Part shown: positions 1-13,489 of the stretch, piece after piece
How the letters are laid out: each line of letters begins with the position of its first letter
Numbering within the stretch: the stretch's first letter is position 1
Assembly (NCBI RefSeq): GCF_945859685.1
Contig: NC_079147.1
Span: 92,930,315 to 92,994,314 of the forward strand
Source: Eupeodes corollae
Lineage: Eukaryota; Arthropoda; Insecta; Diptera; Syrphidae
DNA: 64,000 nt
Reading direction: 5' to 3'
The notes under the pieces: generated by a model
What the model saw: only the letters and a program-made list of their open reading frames with translations
Database searches by the model: none
Told to the model about the DNA's origin: nothing
Position numbers and translations under genes: made by a program

Positions 1-620
1 TAAACAAATACAGATTGGATTTTTCGTAGAACAATATCTTTACAACTCAGCACCGAATAAAATTAATTTGAAGTCAATACCCTCAATTATTCACTTTTTA
101 CTAGGTTTTTTAATGGTTTTATTTTTCGTAAAAAAAATTATTCGATTATTCTCCAAATTTTACTGAAAAATTTTGTATTAGCTGAAAATTGTTTAAAGTC
201 AATATCTTAAATTTTCGAAAACACATTAAACTAAAAAATTAATTTTCACCTATTTTTTGTATTTTGGTTTAGGATTTATTTTTTGTTAATAGATGTCAAA
301 ATCGTTATTCTTCGTTCCAAAAATTATTTTGGAGATCATTTTTTTTCAGGTTTTTGTATTATAAAAAACCTTAATTATTTTTTTTCGAGATGAAACGTCA
401 CAATATGTTGTACACAATTTAGTTCAAGTCGCTAGCGTTATTGGTTCGTGAGATATTTTGAGTCAACAATTTTTTGAAAGTCAGTTCTTTAACTTTTTGT
501 TTTCTTATGGTGTTTCATAGAAATTAACTGCAATCAATTTGAATTTATAAATTGAAAATATTGAAATTTGTCAACATTTCAAGTTCTCTAGAATCCAAAT
601 CAATGTTTCTAGAGACACTT
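1..620 (-). repeat. Dispersed repeat R, old copy, minus orientation
   Basis: An A/T-rich stretch matching, block by block, the better copies of repeat R at 40.8-41.6 kb. Shared blocks include the text around 290-310 (agatgtcaaaatcgtta), the segment near 415-455 (agttcaagtcgctagcg, then ggttcgtgagatat) and the end block near 555-600 (attgaaaatattg followed by aacatttcaag). The CGTACG-rich centre seen in younger copies is lost. The left edge may extend outside the window. No coding potential is seen. Confidence 0.5.
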
Positions 621-2887
621 CTTTGTTTATGTGTCTTCGGTCATCTCACGAATCAGCGGAGTCCTGAACGGATTTTCATTTTATTTTTTGTAATTTTTCT
701 TTAAACAGCAATTCTAAGAAAAGTGAAAATTTAGTTCATCCCAAATAACTTGCAAACCAACTATAGTATATTCCAACTCCAAAATAATTGTATACGCCGT
801 AAAATATATGGTTTCCAATATTTGTTTTTCTTTTTTCTAACAAAAAATCCAATACACATCTTTGTTATAAGAAATAAAAACCAAGAAAGGATGATGATTT
901 AAAAAAAAAATATCCAGTTCACAATTCTTTTTATTGAGAAAAAAATTAAAAAGGAATAAGTACATACAAATTGATACAAAATTAAATTTGATTGAAATAC
1001 CTCTACCGAAAAAAGACAAACAAAGTAAACAAAATATGATGGTAGCATTTATTTTGATATCTTTAAAAATGTATAAGTTAAAGCAATGCTCGAAATTTAG
1101 CTAACAAAAAAATAATTTTTTTTTTACATGGATCAATTGTAAGTTATTAGTGTGTAAAAGCGACTTAATATTTGTCTTCAGCACATTTTTCTATCACTTA
1201 ACGGAGATTTTCATACAACAAAAATGAAAGATTCCTGTTTTTTTTTTTAAATGTTAAGCTCAAAATTTTGGAGAAGCTTAAAATCCGAGAAGGTTTTTAA
1301 ATCATGCTTTAAATAAAAATGACCTCTTTAAATAAGAAAATTATTATTTTTATTAGCTTTTAATATAAACCACTCCAAAGAGTTACGCAGCGTAACAACA
1401 TAACAAGAAGGATTAAGAAAAAAGCAGAAGTTTAGTTTTGCATAAACGTCCACTTCAACATAACCAACTTTTAAATTACCCATGGGTATGAGCAGGGCAT
1501 GGAATTTTTTTCATAATTAAAACAAAAAAATATCCAAGGCACAATGCAGTCCAGATTCTTATCACTACTCAGCGGCAGCAGCCCAGAAGGACATTAACAT
1601 TCGTATAGTATATCCAAGTCGAGCTTTAATCTGTTTTTTCCTCTGACTTCCTTTTAACTGAAATTGAAGTAACAAAGAGATTCTTTTTTGTTTTTATGTT
1701 AAAAATTGAATTTCATTTTCATTGTGGTAGCATATGTAATACGCTTGATAAGTATAAATGGAAATTAAAATATGAAGTTCATTATAAACGTGGATGAATA
1801 TACGTTTGACATTTTCAAGTAGGTTCATATTTCAGTTGTCCAAAATTAAAATAATAAGCACTGTTAATTGTACTTGATGCCGGTAATTTCAATTAGTCAT
1901 GTACCAGTATTTTGAATGTTATCGGGTATTTTTTTTTTGAGTGATTCCTTTCGCGTTCTTTATTTTTAATTAATAAAAGTGTGCTTGAGATATCATCGAC
2001 GTTTTGGATTCGTTTGAAGCGTTTATTGATGACATTATGTAAGGCCGCTAGTGGAACTGTGGTCAGGATCCATTTTTGTTATTTTCATTGAAGCAGAAAT
2101 TACAAAAACTTGTATTTTTTTTTAGGTTGGTCTTAAGTAGACAAAGTCCTGTAATTATAAAATGAAGATACATATATTTAAATTTATTATTCTAAAAATT
2201 ATAAATATTTGTATTTTAGACAGTTTGTGATGCAAAATTGTAGACATTGTTGCACGATCCATGCATGAAGCACGCATATGCATGAAGCACACATGCAGGA
2301 CACCTGAAGCACACTTTACGGAGTTGTTCTTGGAGCAAGGGCGGATCTAGACTTTTCATAAGGGGGGGGGGGGTCACACACTTAGATGAGTTTTTACTCA
2401 CCGCTTAAAAATGTTCTTTAATGTTTTGTAAAGGATGATAACAAAATTTAACAATTGCTACAATCACAACTTTAGTTATCAAATTATTTAGAACACTGTT
2501 GTCCAGCAAGGTATGGTTTAACTATTTAATTTGGATGACTCATATGAAAGCATTCCAAGATTCCAAGAGTTTTCTAAAAATGCCATATTTAAGAGCTAAA
2601 ATACAATAGTTTAGAGGGTTTTTGGTGCATTTCGCGCAGAAATGTAAGAAATTGGTTTGAAACGTTGCTTTTTTCCAAAAACCAAAATACGCTTTTCTTG
2701 TTTTCATTTCTATTAATGCGAAGAACGCTGCAAAAACTAAAAATCCAGAAAATGAGAGTGTATTTGATATGTAAAAATTTGGGGCTTTTTTTGACGTAGT
2801 TGTTTCGAACTCCATTTCCTTGAGTCCTTCAAACTTTATAATAAAAAAGAAATATCACAAAAAATATTTTATATTAGGAGTTTTATT
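621..2887. other. Intergenic AT-rich DNA, nothing recognised
   Basis: No ORF here resembles a known protein; the open frames are short and full of homopolymer-derived residues. It contains a run of G near 2364-2375 and many short A/T tracts. I see no tRNA, splice-site pair or terminal repeat that I can defend. Confidence 0.5.
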
Positions 2888-2990
2888 TACGTTTATTCCT
2901 GACACAAAATTACTCGCACACAGGAATGGTTGAAAGTTGTAAGTCCATAGACCTAAAAGGACTGTTGCGCCTCCTAATTTATTTAATAAG
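2888..2990 (+). mobile_element. 3' tail of a SINE/RTE-like LINE, 5' truncated
   Basis: The sequence caggaatggttgaaagttg, then ggactgttgcgcctcctaat near 2960-2979, matches the 3' part of the SINE at 27.2-27.3 kb (caggaatggttgagagttg, then ggactgctgcgccgcccaat). It also resembles the last bases of the LINE at 50.57-50.60 kb. Only the tail is present. It runs straight into a simple (ATT)n array, as expected of an element whose 3' end is a short tandem repeat. Confidence 0.65.
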
Positions 2991-3817
<827 letters not shown>

Positions 3818-3981
3818 AAGCTTTATTCACTCATTGATACTTTAAAATTTACAATAATTTTATAGTTATCATTTGATTGAATATATTTACATTACATTTA
3901 AACAAGTATGTGTACGTAAAATCAATTAATTTACAAGAAACAAATAATTCAATCAAGGTTTAAAACTAATTTAAATATATA

Positions 3982-5520
3982 CAGTCGTTGGCAAAATTAT
4001 TTGCCCAACATAAAATTTACACAGCATCTCTTCATTTGAGCTTTATAACTTTAAAAATAATAAATATATTGTCAATATTTATTTTTATTAATAATGAATA
4101 CATATTCTCACAACGGTACATAAAATAACAAAACTGAACTTCTAACGGTTCATTTTAAAAACATAAAAATCAAAGTGGCAAAATTACTTGCACATTATAT
4201 TACACCGGCGAAATTACTTGCACTAGTGCAATGAACTGCTTAGACTGTCTAACGGTAGTTTTTTTACTCGACTAATCAAAGGTAAACGGTGCAATTAGTT
4301 ATTTTTTGTAGTTTGTTGTGGTGTTTTCGTCGGGCAGGTTGTTCAAATGGCTAAAACGAATGAAATTTCAACAGAAAAGCGCGAGTTACGAACCCCATTC
4401 CCATGCAACATCAGCAACATCAGCAACAACAGGGAATAATGCTTACACAACAAGTCACTGACCGACGATACTAATTATTATTATTATTAGGTCAACACAA
4501 TTGTTAAAGTTAACAGGAATTCGAAAGCATAACGCTTAATCAGCGTCTAGTTCATTTCCTTTCGAATTCCTGGAATCAGAACAAGCAATAGAATAAGTTT
4601 CGTGTAAAGTTATTGAAAATAAAAGATTATTGTCATTTTGAATTTCAACCCAATAAGTTGTTTTTTTTTACCCAAGCGCACGCCGCGACTTATAACTCGC
4701 GCGGCTATTGTCTCTGACTTCCAATCTGGTGTTTCGGCAGCAAAAATTTCGGCCAAATATCGCTGCGCCCGGAGGACAGTTTATTACGTAATAGATAAAC
4801 AAAAAACTCATGGTAGTGTAAAAAATCTTGCTGGTAGAGGAAGAAAAAGGGCTACGACCAAGAGGGAAGACACAAAAATTATCCGTTCCTTTTAAAGTAA
4901 CCCCTGTGCAAAAGTTCAAAATGTGCTTAGTAATTTGAACAAAGATCGTGGAAACGCTATTAGTGAGAGGACGATACGACGCACGTAGGCTGAAAGAGAA
5001 TAATATTAACACCTATAAGTCATTCAAAAAAAGCCCCATTTATCAAGAAAAAATAAAATCCTCAGACTAGAATTCGCTAAAGAGCATATTAATAAACCGC
5101 CGGCTTTTTGGAGAAGTGTACTTTGGACTGATGAAACTGCTTGTTCGTTGGATGGTAACTATGGCCGGAAATTTTATTACTGCGATCGTCAATCAAAAAA
5201 CGACCCGTTACACAACCCACAAGGCATTGCAAAGGAGATAAAATAATGATATGGGGATGCATATCATATTGTGGCGTGGGACCAATTGTTAGATGCTCCA
5301 ACCCTATAACAAAGTCGCATTATTTGGAAATACTAAATGATGTTGCACTAGTGGCAGGGTCAATATTCATCGGGAGTAATTTCATCCTTCAACAAGATAA
5401 TGCTCCCATACATACGGCCCGGATAGTAAAAACTTTTTTATCTGAGGTAGACCAAGAAGTTTTAAAATGGCCCCCGCAGAGCCCTGACCTAAATGTCATT
5501 GAAAATGTTTGGCATATTGT
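3982..5520 (+). mobile_element. Tc1-like (DD34E) transposon relic, 3' end lost
   Basis: The element starts after a TA dinucleotide with cagtcgttggcaaaattatt, and two internal copies of the inner motif (aaattacttgcac) lie near 4180-4224. The transposase begins at ATG 4347, is broken after about 13 codons, and resumes near 4685 with a helix-turn-helix region (LITRAAIVSDFQSG, then KISAKYRCARRTVYYVI). Catalytic residues are visible: D in LWTDET (5130), D in QQDNAPIHTA (5396) and E in SPDLNVIENVW (5501). Exactly 34 residues separate the last two. Several frameshifts and stops (4895, and around 4985 and 5240) make it non-coding. The 3' part and right terminal repeat are missing, because LINE sequence starts at about 5525. 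Confidence 0.85.
4390..4680. other. Foreign segment interrupting the Tc1-like transposase
   Basis: The transposase reads MAKTNEISTEKREL up to about 4387 and its natural continuation (LITRAAIVSDF) is found only at about 4690. The roughly 290 bp between them is not transposase. It has CAGCAACAT repeats, a short (ATT)n run and an AATAAA near 4619. A solo LTR or other short insertion is possible; I could not define clear target duplications. Confidence 0.5.
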
Positions 5521-5524
5521 GATG

Positions 5525-6960
5525 TTATACTCTTTGCATTTTTCTATTATTTGATTAACGGTTTGTAGATGATCTACTGTCGAAAAACCTTATCTAAAAC
5601 CGGCTTGTTCAAAAGTTTGATTTAAATTAAGAGAGGTTTTCATTCTCTCAAATAAACATTTCGCAAAAACCTTGTATATCGATGATATTATACTTATCGG
5701 GCGATAATTGTTGATATCGTCCTTGTTCCCTTTTTTATGTATGAGAATTATTTCCGAAAATAGTAGTCAACCAGTTGGTCAATGAAAAGTTGCCGAACTT
5801 TAGTTATTCAGCTAATATCCCATCGTTTCCTTCGGTTTTTCATTCTTAAAACTATTTATTGCTCGCTCTATTTGACTTTTAAGAAATAGTGGAAAATCTT
5901 CTTCCTGGTTTTGCAGCTCTAGAAATATATCATCAGTGTCTACTATGCGTGTTTTGTATAGATCAAAGTAGAAGTTTGTAGCTATTTGGTTAATATTCTT
6001 CCTTTCGTGAATTCTTTTATCATTATCCGCCATTGCTGTTATCCACTCTTTATAATCTTGGATTGCATTCTTTGCCTTTTTTATTGATCTCGTTTCTTCG
6101 ATCACTGTCTTTAGGAGGTTGTCATTGAATTTTTGGATGTCTTCTTGACAACGTTTCTTGATGTTTTTCCGTATATTTTTCAGATCTTGTTTTTCTTGGG
6201 CATTCAGATTGGTCTTTTTTCGAATACTATCACGAAGTGCTATCATATTTAGAGTTTCACTCGATAGTTTTTGCGGTTTTTGAGATACAACAGTAAGAAT
6301 ATACCTGTCTGCAGTTTCTTTTATAGTTTTTTCCATTTTGCTATATGCTGTTTGAGTAGGTTCATTTAACCTTGACATAATGTTATATCGTTGTTGAAGA
6401 TCAGCATTATAACTTTTGATGATATCTGTACTTATCGATTTTGTTAATACTTTTCTTGTAGTTTTATGAAGTTGTCTAGTTTTATGGTTGATTAACAACT
6501 CCGCGCGTACTATCCGATGATCTGATTCGAATTGAAAGTTATTAAGTACGAACACATCTTTAAGGATTGATCTTTTATTGCAAAGAATAAAATCTATTTG
6601 GTTTTTGTACTTTTGGCCTGGTGAATTCCGGGTCCATTGATTTTGCGGTTTCTTTTTAAATAACGAGTTTCCAACTATAAGTTTTTGTTGCCAAATATAT
6701 TGGATAAGACAACTACCTCTTTTATTTCGATTACCGTAGCCATATTCTCCCATAATGGTTTCTTCGCCATTTTTACTGAAACCTAATTTAGCATTGAAAT
6801 CATCGATTATCAGTAAAATCTCTGTTTTAAAGTGTGCTGTAGCTATTTTCAGTGTCTTGTAAAAGCGATTCATCTCGTCATCAGTTGCTTTCTCAGTTGG
6901 TGCATAGACTTGTATATGTTACAATTCTCTACTTTGACTTTCATTCCTATTATCCTATCG
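5525..6960 (-). mobile_element. RTE-like LINE relic: endonuclease plus start of RT
   Basis: Read on the minus strand, the main frame (6873-5812) is an APE-type endonuclease: IIDDFNAKLG, GYGNRNKRGSCLIQYI, NSLFKKKPQNQWT, NQIDFIL and a terminal SDHRIVRAEL motif. A linker of about 200 residues follows. Downstream, in shifted frames, come RT motifs NYRPISIISSIYKVFAKCLF and EQAGFR-GFSTVDHL, the latter with an in-frame stop. Both ends are truncated: the endonuclease start (VYAPTEKATDDE lies in another frame near 6900) and everything after RT motif 2. The motif style is that of the RTE/BovB group (proteins often annotated as craniofacial development protein 2-like). Dead copy. Confidence 0.8.
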
Positions 6961-7019
6961 TTAAAGAAAAAGAAATTTAATAAGATAAGTCAATAAGAAT
7001 TTCTGCATTTGAGCGAATT

Positions 7020-7440
7020 CTAATCGGAGAGCGATTGTCGAAAAACCAATGCACCCACAAAGAGTTACTGTTTAGTGGGTTTATGGGTTGACGGCATCAT
7101 TGGGCCGTATTTTTCTCAAAATGAGGCCGGTCAGGCAGTTATTGTCGTGCCACACAGCACACAGTTAACGAAATAATGGCTCTTTTGGAAGCCAAATTTA
7201 ATGGTCGTGTTATCTCACGTGGCGGCAATGTCAATGTTTCACGAAGATCATATGATTTTATACGTTTGGACTTTTTTCTTTCCAGCAACAATTCAAGACT
7301 TAAGGATTGAGATAATTTGGTATCCAATTATGTCTCAGCGTCATCGAAAAATTGGACTATCTGATGGACTATGCCGCCGAGGTCGCGGAGGCCTTTGGCT
7401 TATATTTTGTTGTATACATAACTGTATAATACCACTATTA
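7020..7440 (+). mobile_element. Mariner-like transposase relic
   Basis: Pieces of a transposase are readable in two or three frames: MHPQRVTVWCGLWVDGIIGP at about 7048-7110, then TANEIMALLEAKFNGRVISR followed by GGNVN, and RLDFFL, then PATIQDLRIEI. In the intact family the middle reads QQDGATCHTANE and ends CDLTPLDFFLWG, with about 41 residues between the two acidic residues. That places it near the DD41D mariner lineage. Here the QQDGATCH block is deleted and frameshifts are present, so it is non-functional. The family name is from memory of the motif and not a search. Confidence 0.65.
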
Positions 7441-7446
7441 TCATAA

Positions 7447-10400
7447 TAAAAAGAAATGTAAATAATTTCCAAAATAATTTGTGTTTTATTCAAAATCAAC
7501 ATTGACCCTTAAAATGTAACCAACCTTTACAATGCATTTTAAAACTTTTTTTAATCTTTTGTACTACTGGGTACTTTAAACCCAGTATTATCTTTTGGTC
7601 AAAATATAAGCTTAAGAACACTAAGTTTCTATCTTTTATCGTACAAATACTTGCCAAATTTTATTTTTTCTATGATTTTTTTTTTAGAATGGTCGGACTT
7701 TAAGTCTTTTTGTGCTTCAAAACACAAATATTTTCACGGATAATAATCCTCCCGACTAAATGATAAGTCCTAAAAGAAGCATGCGAGAATAGGTGAACAT
7801 TATACCTCTTCACATTTTAAGAATAATTGCTCACATTTCAAAACTCATAATTAATACTCTTAACATCAAAGCTTTAAAAACTGTATCCATAAGGTATATG
7901 GACTGTATTACATATATGATATATATATTATACATGTGTGCAGCTTTTATCCTTTTATCCTTTGAGTAAATGCCTCTGCTATACCATGTAGTGGCAGCTT
8001 TTCTGAATTATTAATCTTTTTTTATGAAAATGCCTTTGAGACATACTTTTTAAACAAAGCTCTCAATGCCACATAGGTATTTAAGATGTAAGATTATGTA
8101 TAAAGATATATAGGGTTATACATCAACTGTTGCCACATTTTGTCGTAGGTGTTTTTTGTATGTATGTAACAACTTAAACATAACTTTTTAGAAAATGTAT
8201 GACATATTTATGTAAACGACAATTCAAGAAAAAAACAAATATTTTTTCTCTTACGACCGACAAACGAACATACACTCATGTGGAATGTATCTGTGATGTG
8301 GAAATAATGAAGCTCGTTTGCAGGCATTACACAGCCTGCATCAAAAATATAAAGAATCAAACTAAGTTGTTACAACTTGTGCCTTATCAGTAAAACGTGC
8401 ATTTTAATTTTGAAACCTTAAAGTCACGAAACAATTTTTTTTAAATTACACTTTGACCATCAGAATACAGGGTAGACTTTTATAAAAATCTGTATTTATT
8501 TGCATTTGAAGTTTAGTATCTGTCAGACTCGTCAAAGTTATACATTTTAAATATAACATTAATAGGTTCATTAAGTTTCAGTTTATTTTATAATTTTTGT
8601 ATGCATCCATAACTTCGCCTTTATATCATCTATTAAAAGTTTAAGAATCTGGTTAGAATGGTATGTGCAGGTGCTATAAATATTGCTACTAAGGAGTTGA
8701 GTTGCGCCCTTGTGGGTGATAAACGAGCACATATTAATAAAAAATATTTCCATTTAATACAAGCCTTGAAAAATAAGAAGATAAGTAGAAATATTATAAA
8801 TGAGGAGCTACAGACACGTACAAACATTTACGTATCCTGAAAACTTAGTCCTGAAATCTGTTTAAAAGTAAAATTACTGTAAAGGAATATTAGGGATCAG
8901 AAGAAGAGGACTTTTTCTTTAATATTTTGTCACTTAAAGTACAGACAACATTTTAAAATTGTCTGAAAAGTTTTTAAAGCCACGAATTAAAATTTAACTA
9001 GAGGTAAAACTAAAATAAATTTCTTTCGTTCACAAATTTATCGAAGTTCCACTTTCTTCAAGAGAGAGTGGAAAATATTAAGATAATCAGTCAGTTTAAA
9101 TTAAGTGCCCAGTAAAATTTTGATAAGGGAGTCTAACTTTATTTTTGTTTTCTTTTTTGTGGCATTTCTGCGGGTTAGGCAGTTAGAATAATCGCTCTTA
9201 AGTGCACATAGGATCCCTGGCAGCCACTTTGTTTTGGTGACATCAGTTGCTAATCATCATTGCAAGTTACACGATTGAACAGCACGTTAAAATGATAAAA
9301 CTTTATTTTCAAAATGTATGTTCGTTAACGCAAACTTTGCGATCATTGGGCCAATTTTAAGGTAGACTTGGTGGCCTTTCAAAGTCGACTCTTCAACGTT
9401 TGGTGGCCAAATTTGAGACTTTTCGAATTTTTCGTCGGGGCTTGGGCCAAATAAAATGCAAAATCGGCCGAAAATATCGCCGCGGTCCTTAAAAGTGTAC
9501 ACCATAACCCGAGGAAGTCTATCCCTCGCCGTTCAGACTTCAACTTTCTAATTTTTGCGTCAGGACTTGGGCCTACACCAGCACGAGATCCAACTGACCT
9601 AGGAGCTCAAAGTTCATGATCATAGATAACGCCGTTTGTTCGCTGACTGGGTTTCGAATCGTTTGGATGCAACAACATCTATCCGCCCTTATTGAAAAAC
9701 CTTTTTTTATGGAATAATAGTTCGGACGGTTTAATTTGAAAAAAATAAGTGTCTGAAGGTTTACATAATATCTTATAATGTATTTAACCCGGTGGCTACT
9801 ATGAATTCATTTCAATTCACAGTTATCAGATTAACTTTCTATCAGAACTCAAAATATATGTTTAGTCCTAGAACAATTAATGCAGGTGAACATTAAAGTA
9901 AAACCGAACTAGATTTCGAGAAAAAGTAAAAAACATCGATAGAAGGAGGCAAATTGTTTAAGATGATTCTTAAATCTACCTGGGAAGCATATGGGGTGGA
10001 GATAATTGAGTTCCTGGAATTATTGGCTTTTAATGTGCGACGAAGTGGCATAATTGTAATGAAATTGACAGCGGAACTTTTATTTTATTTTATTGCTTAC
10101 ATTGGAACATCTAATTTACTATTAAATGTTAGTTTATTGATATTCTTGAAAGTATAAATTTATCATGTAAATACATTTATTAACAATGTTAACATAATAT
10201 ATAATTAAATAAATATTATGATTACATTAAACTAATTTACCAAAATACGAGGGTTAGAAATTCATTGCATCATGTATCTTGTTTTCATAATGAATTTGCA
10301 TATCAAATTTGAGTTTCACAACGTTTGCTCGATATACACAAAATAATTATGCAAATATTACTAATTTAATTGCGTAGGGGATAAAATATTCAATCAAGTT

Positions 10401-11276
10401 CAAATATCTGACCCGAGTGCCTCAATTTTTAGGACAATGACAAATTATCATCGATGAAATAAAATAGGTTCTACAGAGAACATATGAGAGCATATTTTTT
10501 AACTTTGAAATTAAAAAAGTTCTTATTTTAAAAAGTATGCGTTATAAGTATTTCGATACTGGATCACTAGTAAGCATATATGTGCCTGTTTAACTTCTAT
10601 ACTACGTATACGAGAACACCTAACGCCTGGTGCTGTATCCCTGTTTACAGGTGGATTAAAATAAAAACTATAAGAATGTCGGCCCAGAGATGATTATAAG
10701 GAACTTCCTCAGTTGGTTTTGGTTTTTGTTGAAGTTTTCTAGATGGAAGACGTAGTTGAATTTTGAACACCAAAAGGTACTCATCATTCTAGGAGGATGG
10801 CCAAAGCCATTTAAAGTTTAAAAATATTCATGTTTGGAAGACAGAGTCCAAAATGTGTAATGAGGAACGAAATGTTCCAGGTGATATTTTCGTTTTCATC
10901 ATACAAATTTACTGCAAGGCTTGGACGAGACATTTAAAAAAAAAAATCTTGCAAAATTCTTAAACTAGCTTTTTATTGTATTTGAGTTTAGAGCTGGCAG
11001 GTCTGACTTTTTTTGTCCCAAATTTATATTAAATGGCCAACATAATTTTGAAAAACATCGAGACATAAAACAAAAGAATAGTTAATCCAAAGCCACCATA
11101 CACAAGAACTTGAACAATTTGTTAAAATTGGTTAAAAATTATTGTTATTTTGACATTTAACTTTTTCAACCGAAAAAAATAGATACAAGTTTTATCAAAC
11201 GATCTTCAAATCTTTGGCCCGAAACATATAAATTTTTAGGTACCCTAGAAGAAAAATCAAACCAATTAAAATTAAA
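7447..11276. other. Intergenic AT-rich DNA, nothing recognised
   Basis: No frame shows a recognisable domain. A slightly more GC-rich block at 9285-9610 (aactttgcgatcattgggcc and similar) could be an old repeat but has no second copy in this window. The rest is A/T-rich with scattered homopolymers. Confidence 0.45.
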
Positions 11277-11473
11277 TTAGGTATCGCAACAGTCCGTAGA
11301 GAACTAAGGCTTAATGACTTACTTAAGGGGACCTACAGTTTATATGTCGAACCCGAACGGCTTTATTTAAAAAATGTGTCACTTCCTCACAAGAGGCAGT
11401 ACAAGTGAAAAGACTTTAGATGGCTTAGACAGGGATCGAACCCAAGACCTCTGTCATGACAGTCCAATGCACT
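11277..11473 (-). mobile_element. tRNA-derived SINE, 3' portion (split copy)
   Basis: On the minus strand this continues the SINE head at 13341-13362. Reading 11473 to 11277 gives the end of the tRNA-like region with a polymerase III B-box (ggttcgatccc at 11433-11443), then a SINE body, then a 3' tail ggactgttgcgatacctaat. The tail matches the ends at 2.96, 27.28, 39.4 and 50.58 kb. The two halves are separated by the LINE at 11474-13325. Confidence 0.75.
11459..11473. repeat. Target-site duplication of LINE, left copy
   Basis: The 15-mer acagtccaatgcact occurs here and identically at 13326-13340, immediately outside the poly-T (poly-A) end and the 5' end of the LINE. It lies inside the tRNA-like part of the SINE. 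Confidence 0.95.
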
Positions 11474-13325
11474 TTTTTTTTTTTTTTTAATTCATTTTTA
11501 TTAATTCATTCTTAAACCTATCTTAAAACTAGACAAAAATTCATTAAACTAGCCTAATTATCCATAACTTACAATTAACTTAATGGTCCCAAACGGACAC
11601 TCTAAGTTTAACTATGACACTAACTACTAATGCCTTTCGCCCCCAAGATCTATTTTACTTCAATTTAAATTTTATTTATTTTGTATTTATTAGAAAATTA
11701 TGAGAAAAAAACTAATATCAAGGTCCTTTTTTATTTTTACTTAAAAACTACTTAAAATAAGGTCCTTAATATAATATTCTACCTATAAACTACTTAAAAC
11801 TAGAACAACCACAGCAGCAAATCTAACATTTTTTGTTTTTATATTTTTTTTTTTATATTTCATGTTTTTTTTTTTTATTTTAATTTTTTTTTTTGAATTT
11901 TTTTTTTGTGCCACCATGCCTATTCTACTTAAAACTAAACCCTAAAACTATAAAACAAGTATGTAAGCCGGCCAAGGCTTAAAACCCCATCCCGACTACC
12001 CAATATCAAGTGCCGATTGAAGCGACCAAAACTGTTTCTCCTGCTTCACCCTATCAGTTCATTCCCGTTCGCGCACACCCCTACTGAACCGAAGGAGCTC
12101 TGCTCCGCCTTGTGCTATGACGTCCCGATTGTACAGGAGTCGCCTATCCACGGTTCTTCGTCTGACGTGGTAGATTAACGGAACTGCCAATCTATCCTGT
12201 ATCAGACCGCATTTGTCTAAAAAGAGATATGCCTCTGGTGGAATGAAGCCGCTCAAGCGTGCACTTTCAAAATACTCGTCGTTCGGATAGAACGCCCCGA
12301 AAATTAAATTGTTGGTCGAAGACATAGCTCTTGCAATGTGACCCCGAACGAGTTTTATCACGAAATTGTCAATTCTGTTGATTCGAGCCCCGTTCTATAG
12401 GACCTCGTTGGAAAAATAATGCACATAAGAAGATTCGACTGCTCGATATAAGCCGGTACAGCGTCGTAAACACTGCCGCTCGAACACCCGAAACTTCTCC
12501 ATCTGGGAAGGGGCAACTTTGAACCACACAGGACAATCATAAACGATCATTGGCCGTATAAGGGCCATGTAGCAAATTACCTTCACTCTGGGGTCAAGCC
12601 GACTGCTAAAAAACAGCCGTTTCGTCAGAGCGAAGGCTCCTCTGGCCCTGGTCAGAGCAGCATTTATATGTCTGTCGAAATATAAATACTGATCTAACCA
12701 GATACCGAGGTACTTTACTACACTTTTGCTCGCTAATGGCTGCCCATGAAGATCAACGATGACCATCTTGCGCCAATTCTTGCACGTATCCCTCGTGGCC
12801 CTAGCGAACGGAGTCCGGAACAGAATTGTCTCCGACTTCTGGACATTTATTTTCAGTTTCCAGTCGTCGCAATATCGCTGAATCTTGTCGAAATCACGCT
12901 GCAAGAGAATTCTAATAACCTCAACCTTTCGGGCCGTTCTGTACGCAATTAGATCGTCGGCGTACGCAATTGCCTTTGTAAGACTACCTATCAGATCGCT
13001 GGTGTAAATGCTGAAGAGAATCGGCGAATTCACCGCTTCCTGTTGAAGACCATTTTTAATTGAGAAAGTTGTGGTAGAAGTTAAATTGCCACTTTTGACA
13101 ACAAACTTTCTACCGTTAAGCATATCATAAAGTATATACAACAATGGCTTGCTTATGCCAAGCCTGCTCAGTTTTAGGTAAAGACCCTCTAACTATACGG
13201 TATCAAAGGCCTTTTCCAAATCAACCGAACAGCACCTGTGAATTGTTGTTTTGATTTATTCCATTGGATATCAGAGTTAGACGCAGCATAAATTGTGTCA
13301 TGACCCGCCTTGAACCCGAACGGGT
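11474..13325 (-). mobile_element. I/jockey-type LINE, 5'-truncated, in a SINE
   Basis: On the minus strand the coding part starts mid reverse transcriptase (VDLEKAFDTV near 13215), then GLQQEAVNSPILFSIYTSDL and the catalytic YADD at 12964-12953. The thumb (KINVQKSETILFR, KYLGIWLD) and a C-terminal region (FRVFERQCLRRCTGLYR, then IARAMSSTNNLIFGAF) follow. A frameshift near 12395-12360 separates the last two parts. The protein ends at about 12059. A 3' UTR of about 580 bp ends in a poly-A tract (T-run at 11474). A perfect 15-bp duplication flanks the element, so this is a bona fide, fairly recent retrotransposition with 5' truncation. It is nearly identical to the copy at 25.9-27.0 kb. Clade assignment (I or jockey superfamily) is inferred from motif style only. 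Confidence 0.88.
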
Positions 13326-13340
13326 ACAGTCCAATGCACT
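13326..13340. repeat. Target-site duplication of LINE, right copy
   Basis: Identical 15-mer to 11459-11473. It continues directly into the SINE head on the minus strand. Confidence 0.95.
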
Positions 13341-13362
13341 AACCATCATGCCACTGATACTA
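13341..13362 (-). mobile_element. tRNA-derived SINE, 5' head (split copy)
   Basis: Minus-strand sequence gtatcagtggcatgatggtt resembles the 5' half of a tRNA with its A-box (TGGCATGATGG against TGGYNNARTGG). Joined to 11473-11277 across the LINE it gives a tRNA-like promoter with A and B boxes. The exact 5' end is uncertain. Confidence 0.65.
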
Positions 13363-13489
13363 CAAGTCAAATTAATAACCGATTTAAATAACGTTTTATC
13401 TAAAGATGAGGAAGAAAAACAATATGTCCTTTAAGTGAATGCCGAAAATTGTAAGCACTCTCAGTAAATCTGTTGATTAAATTATGACG

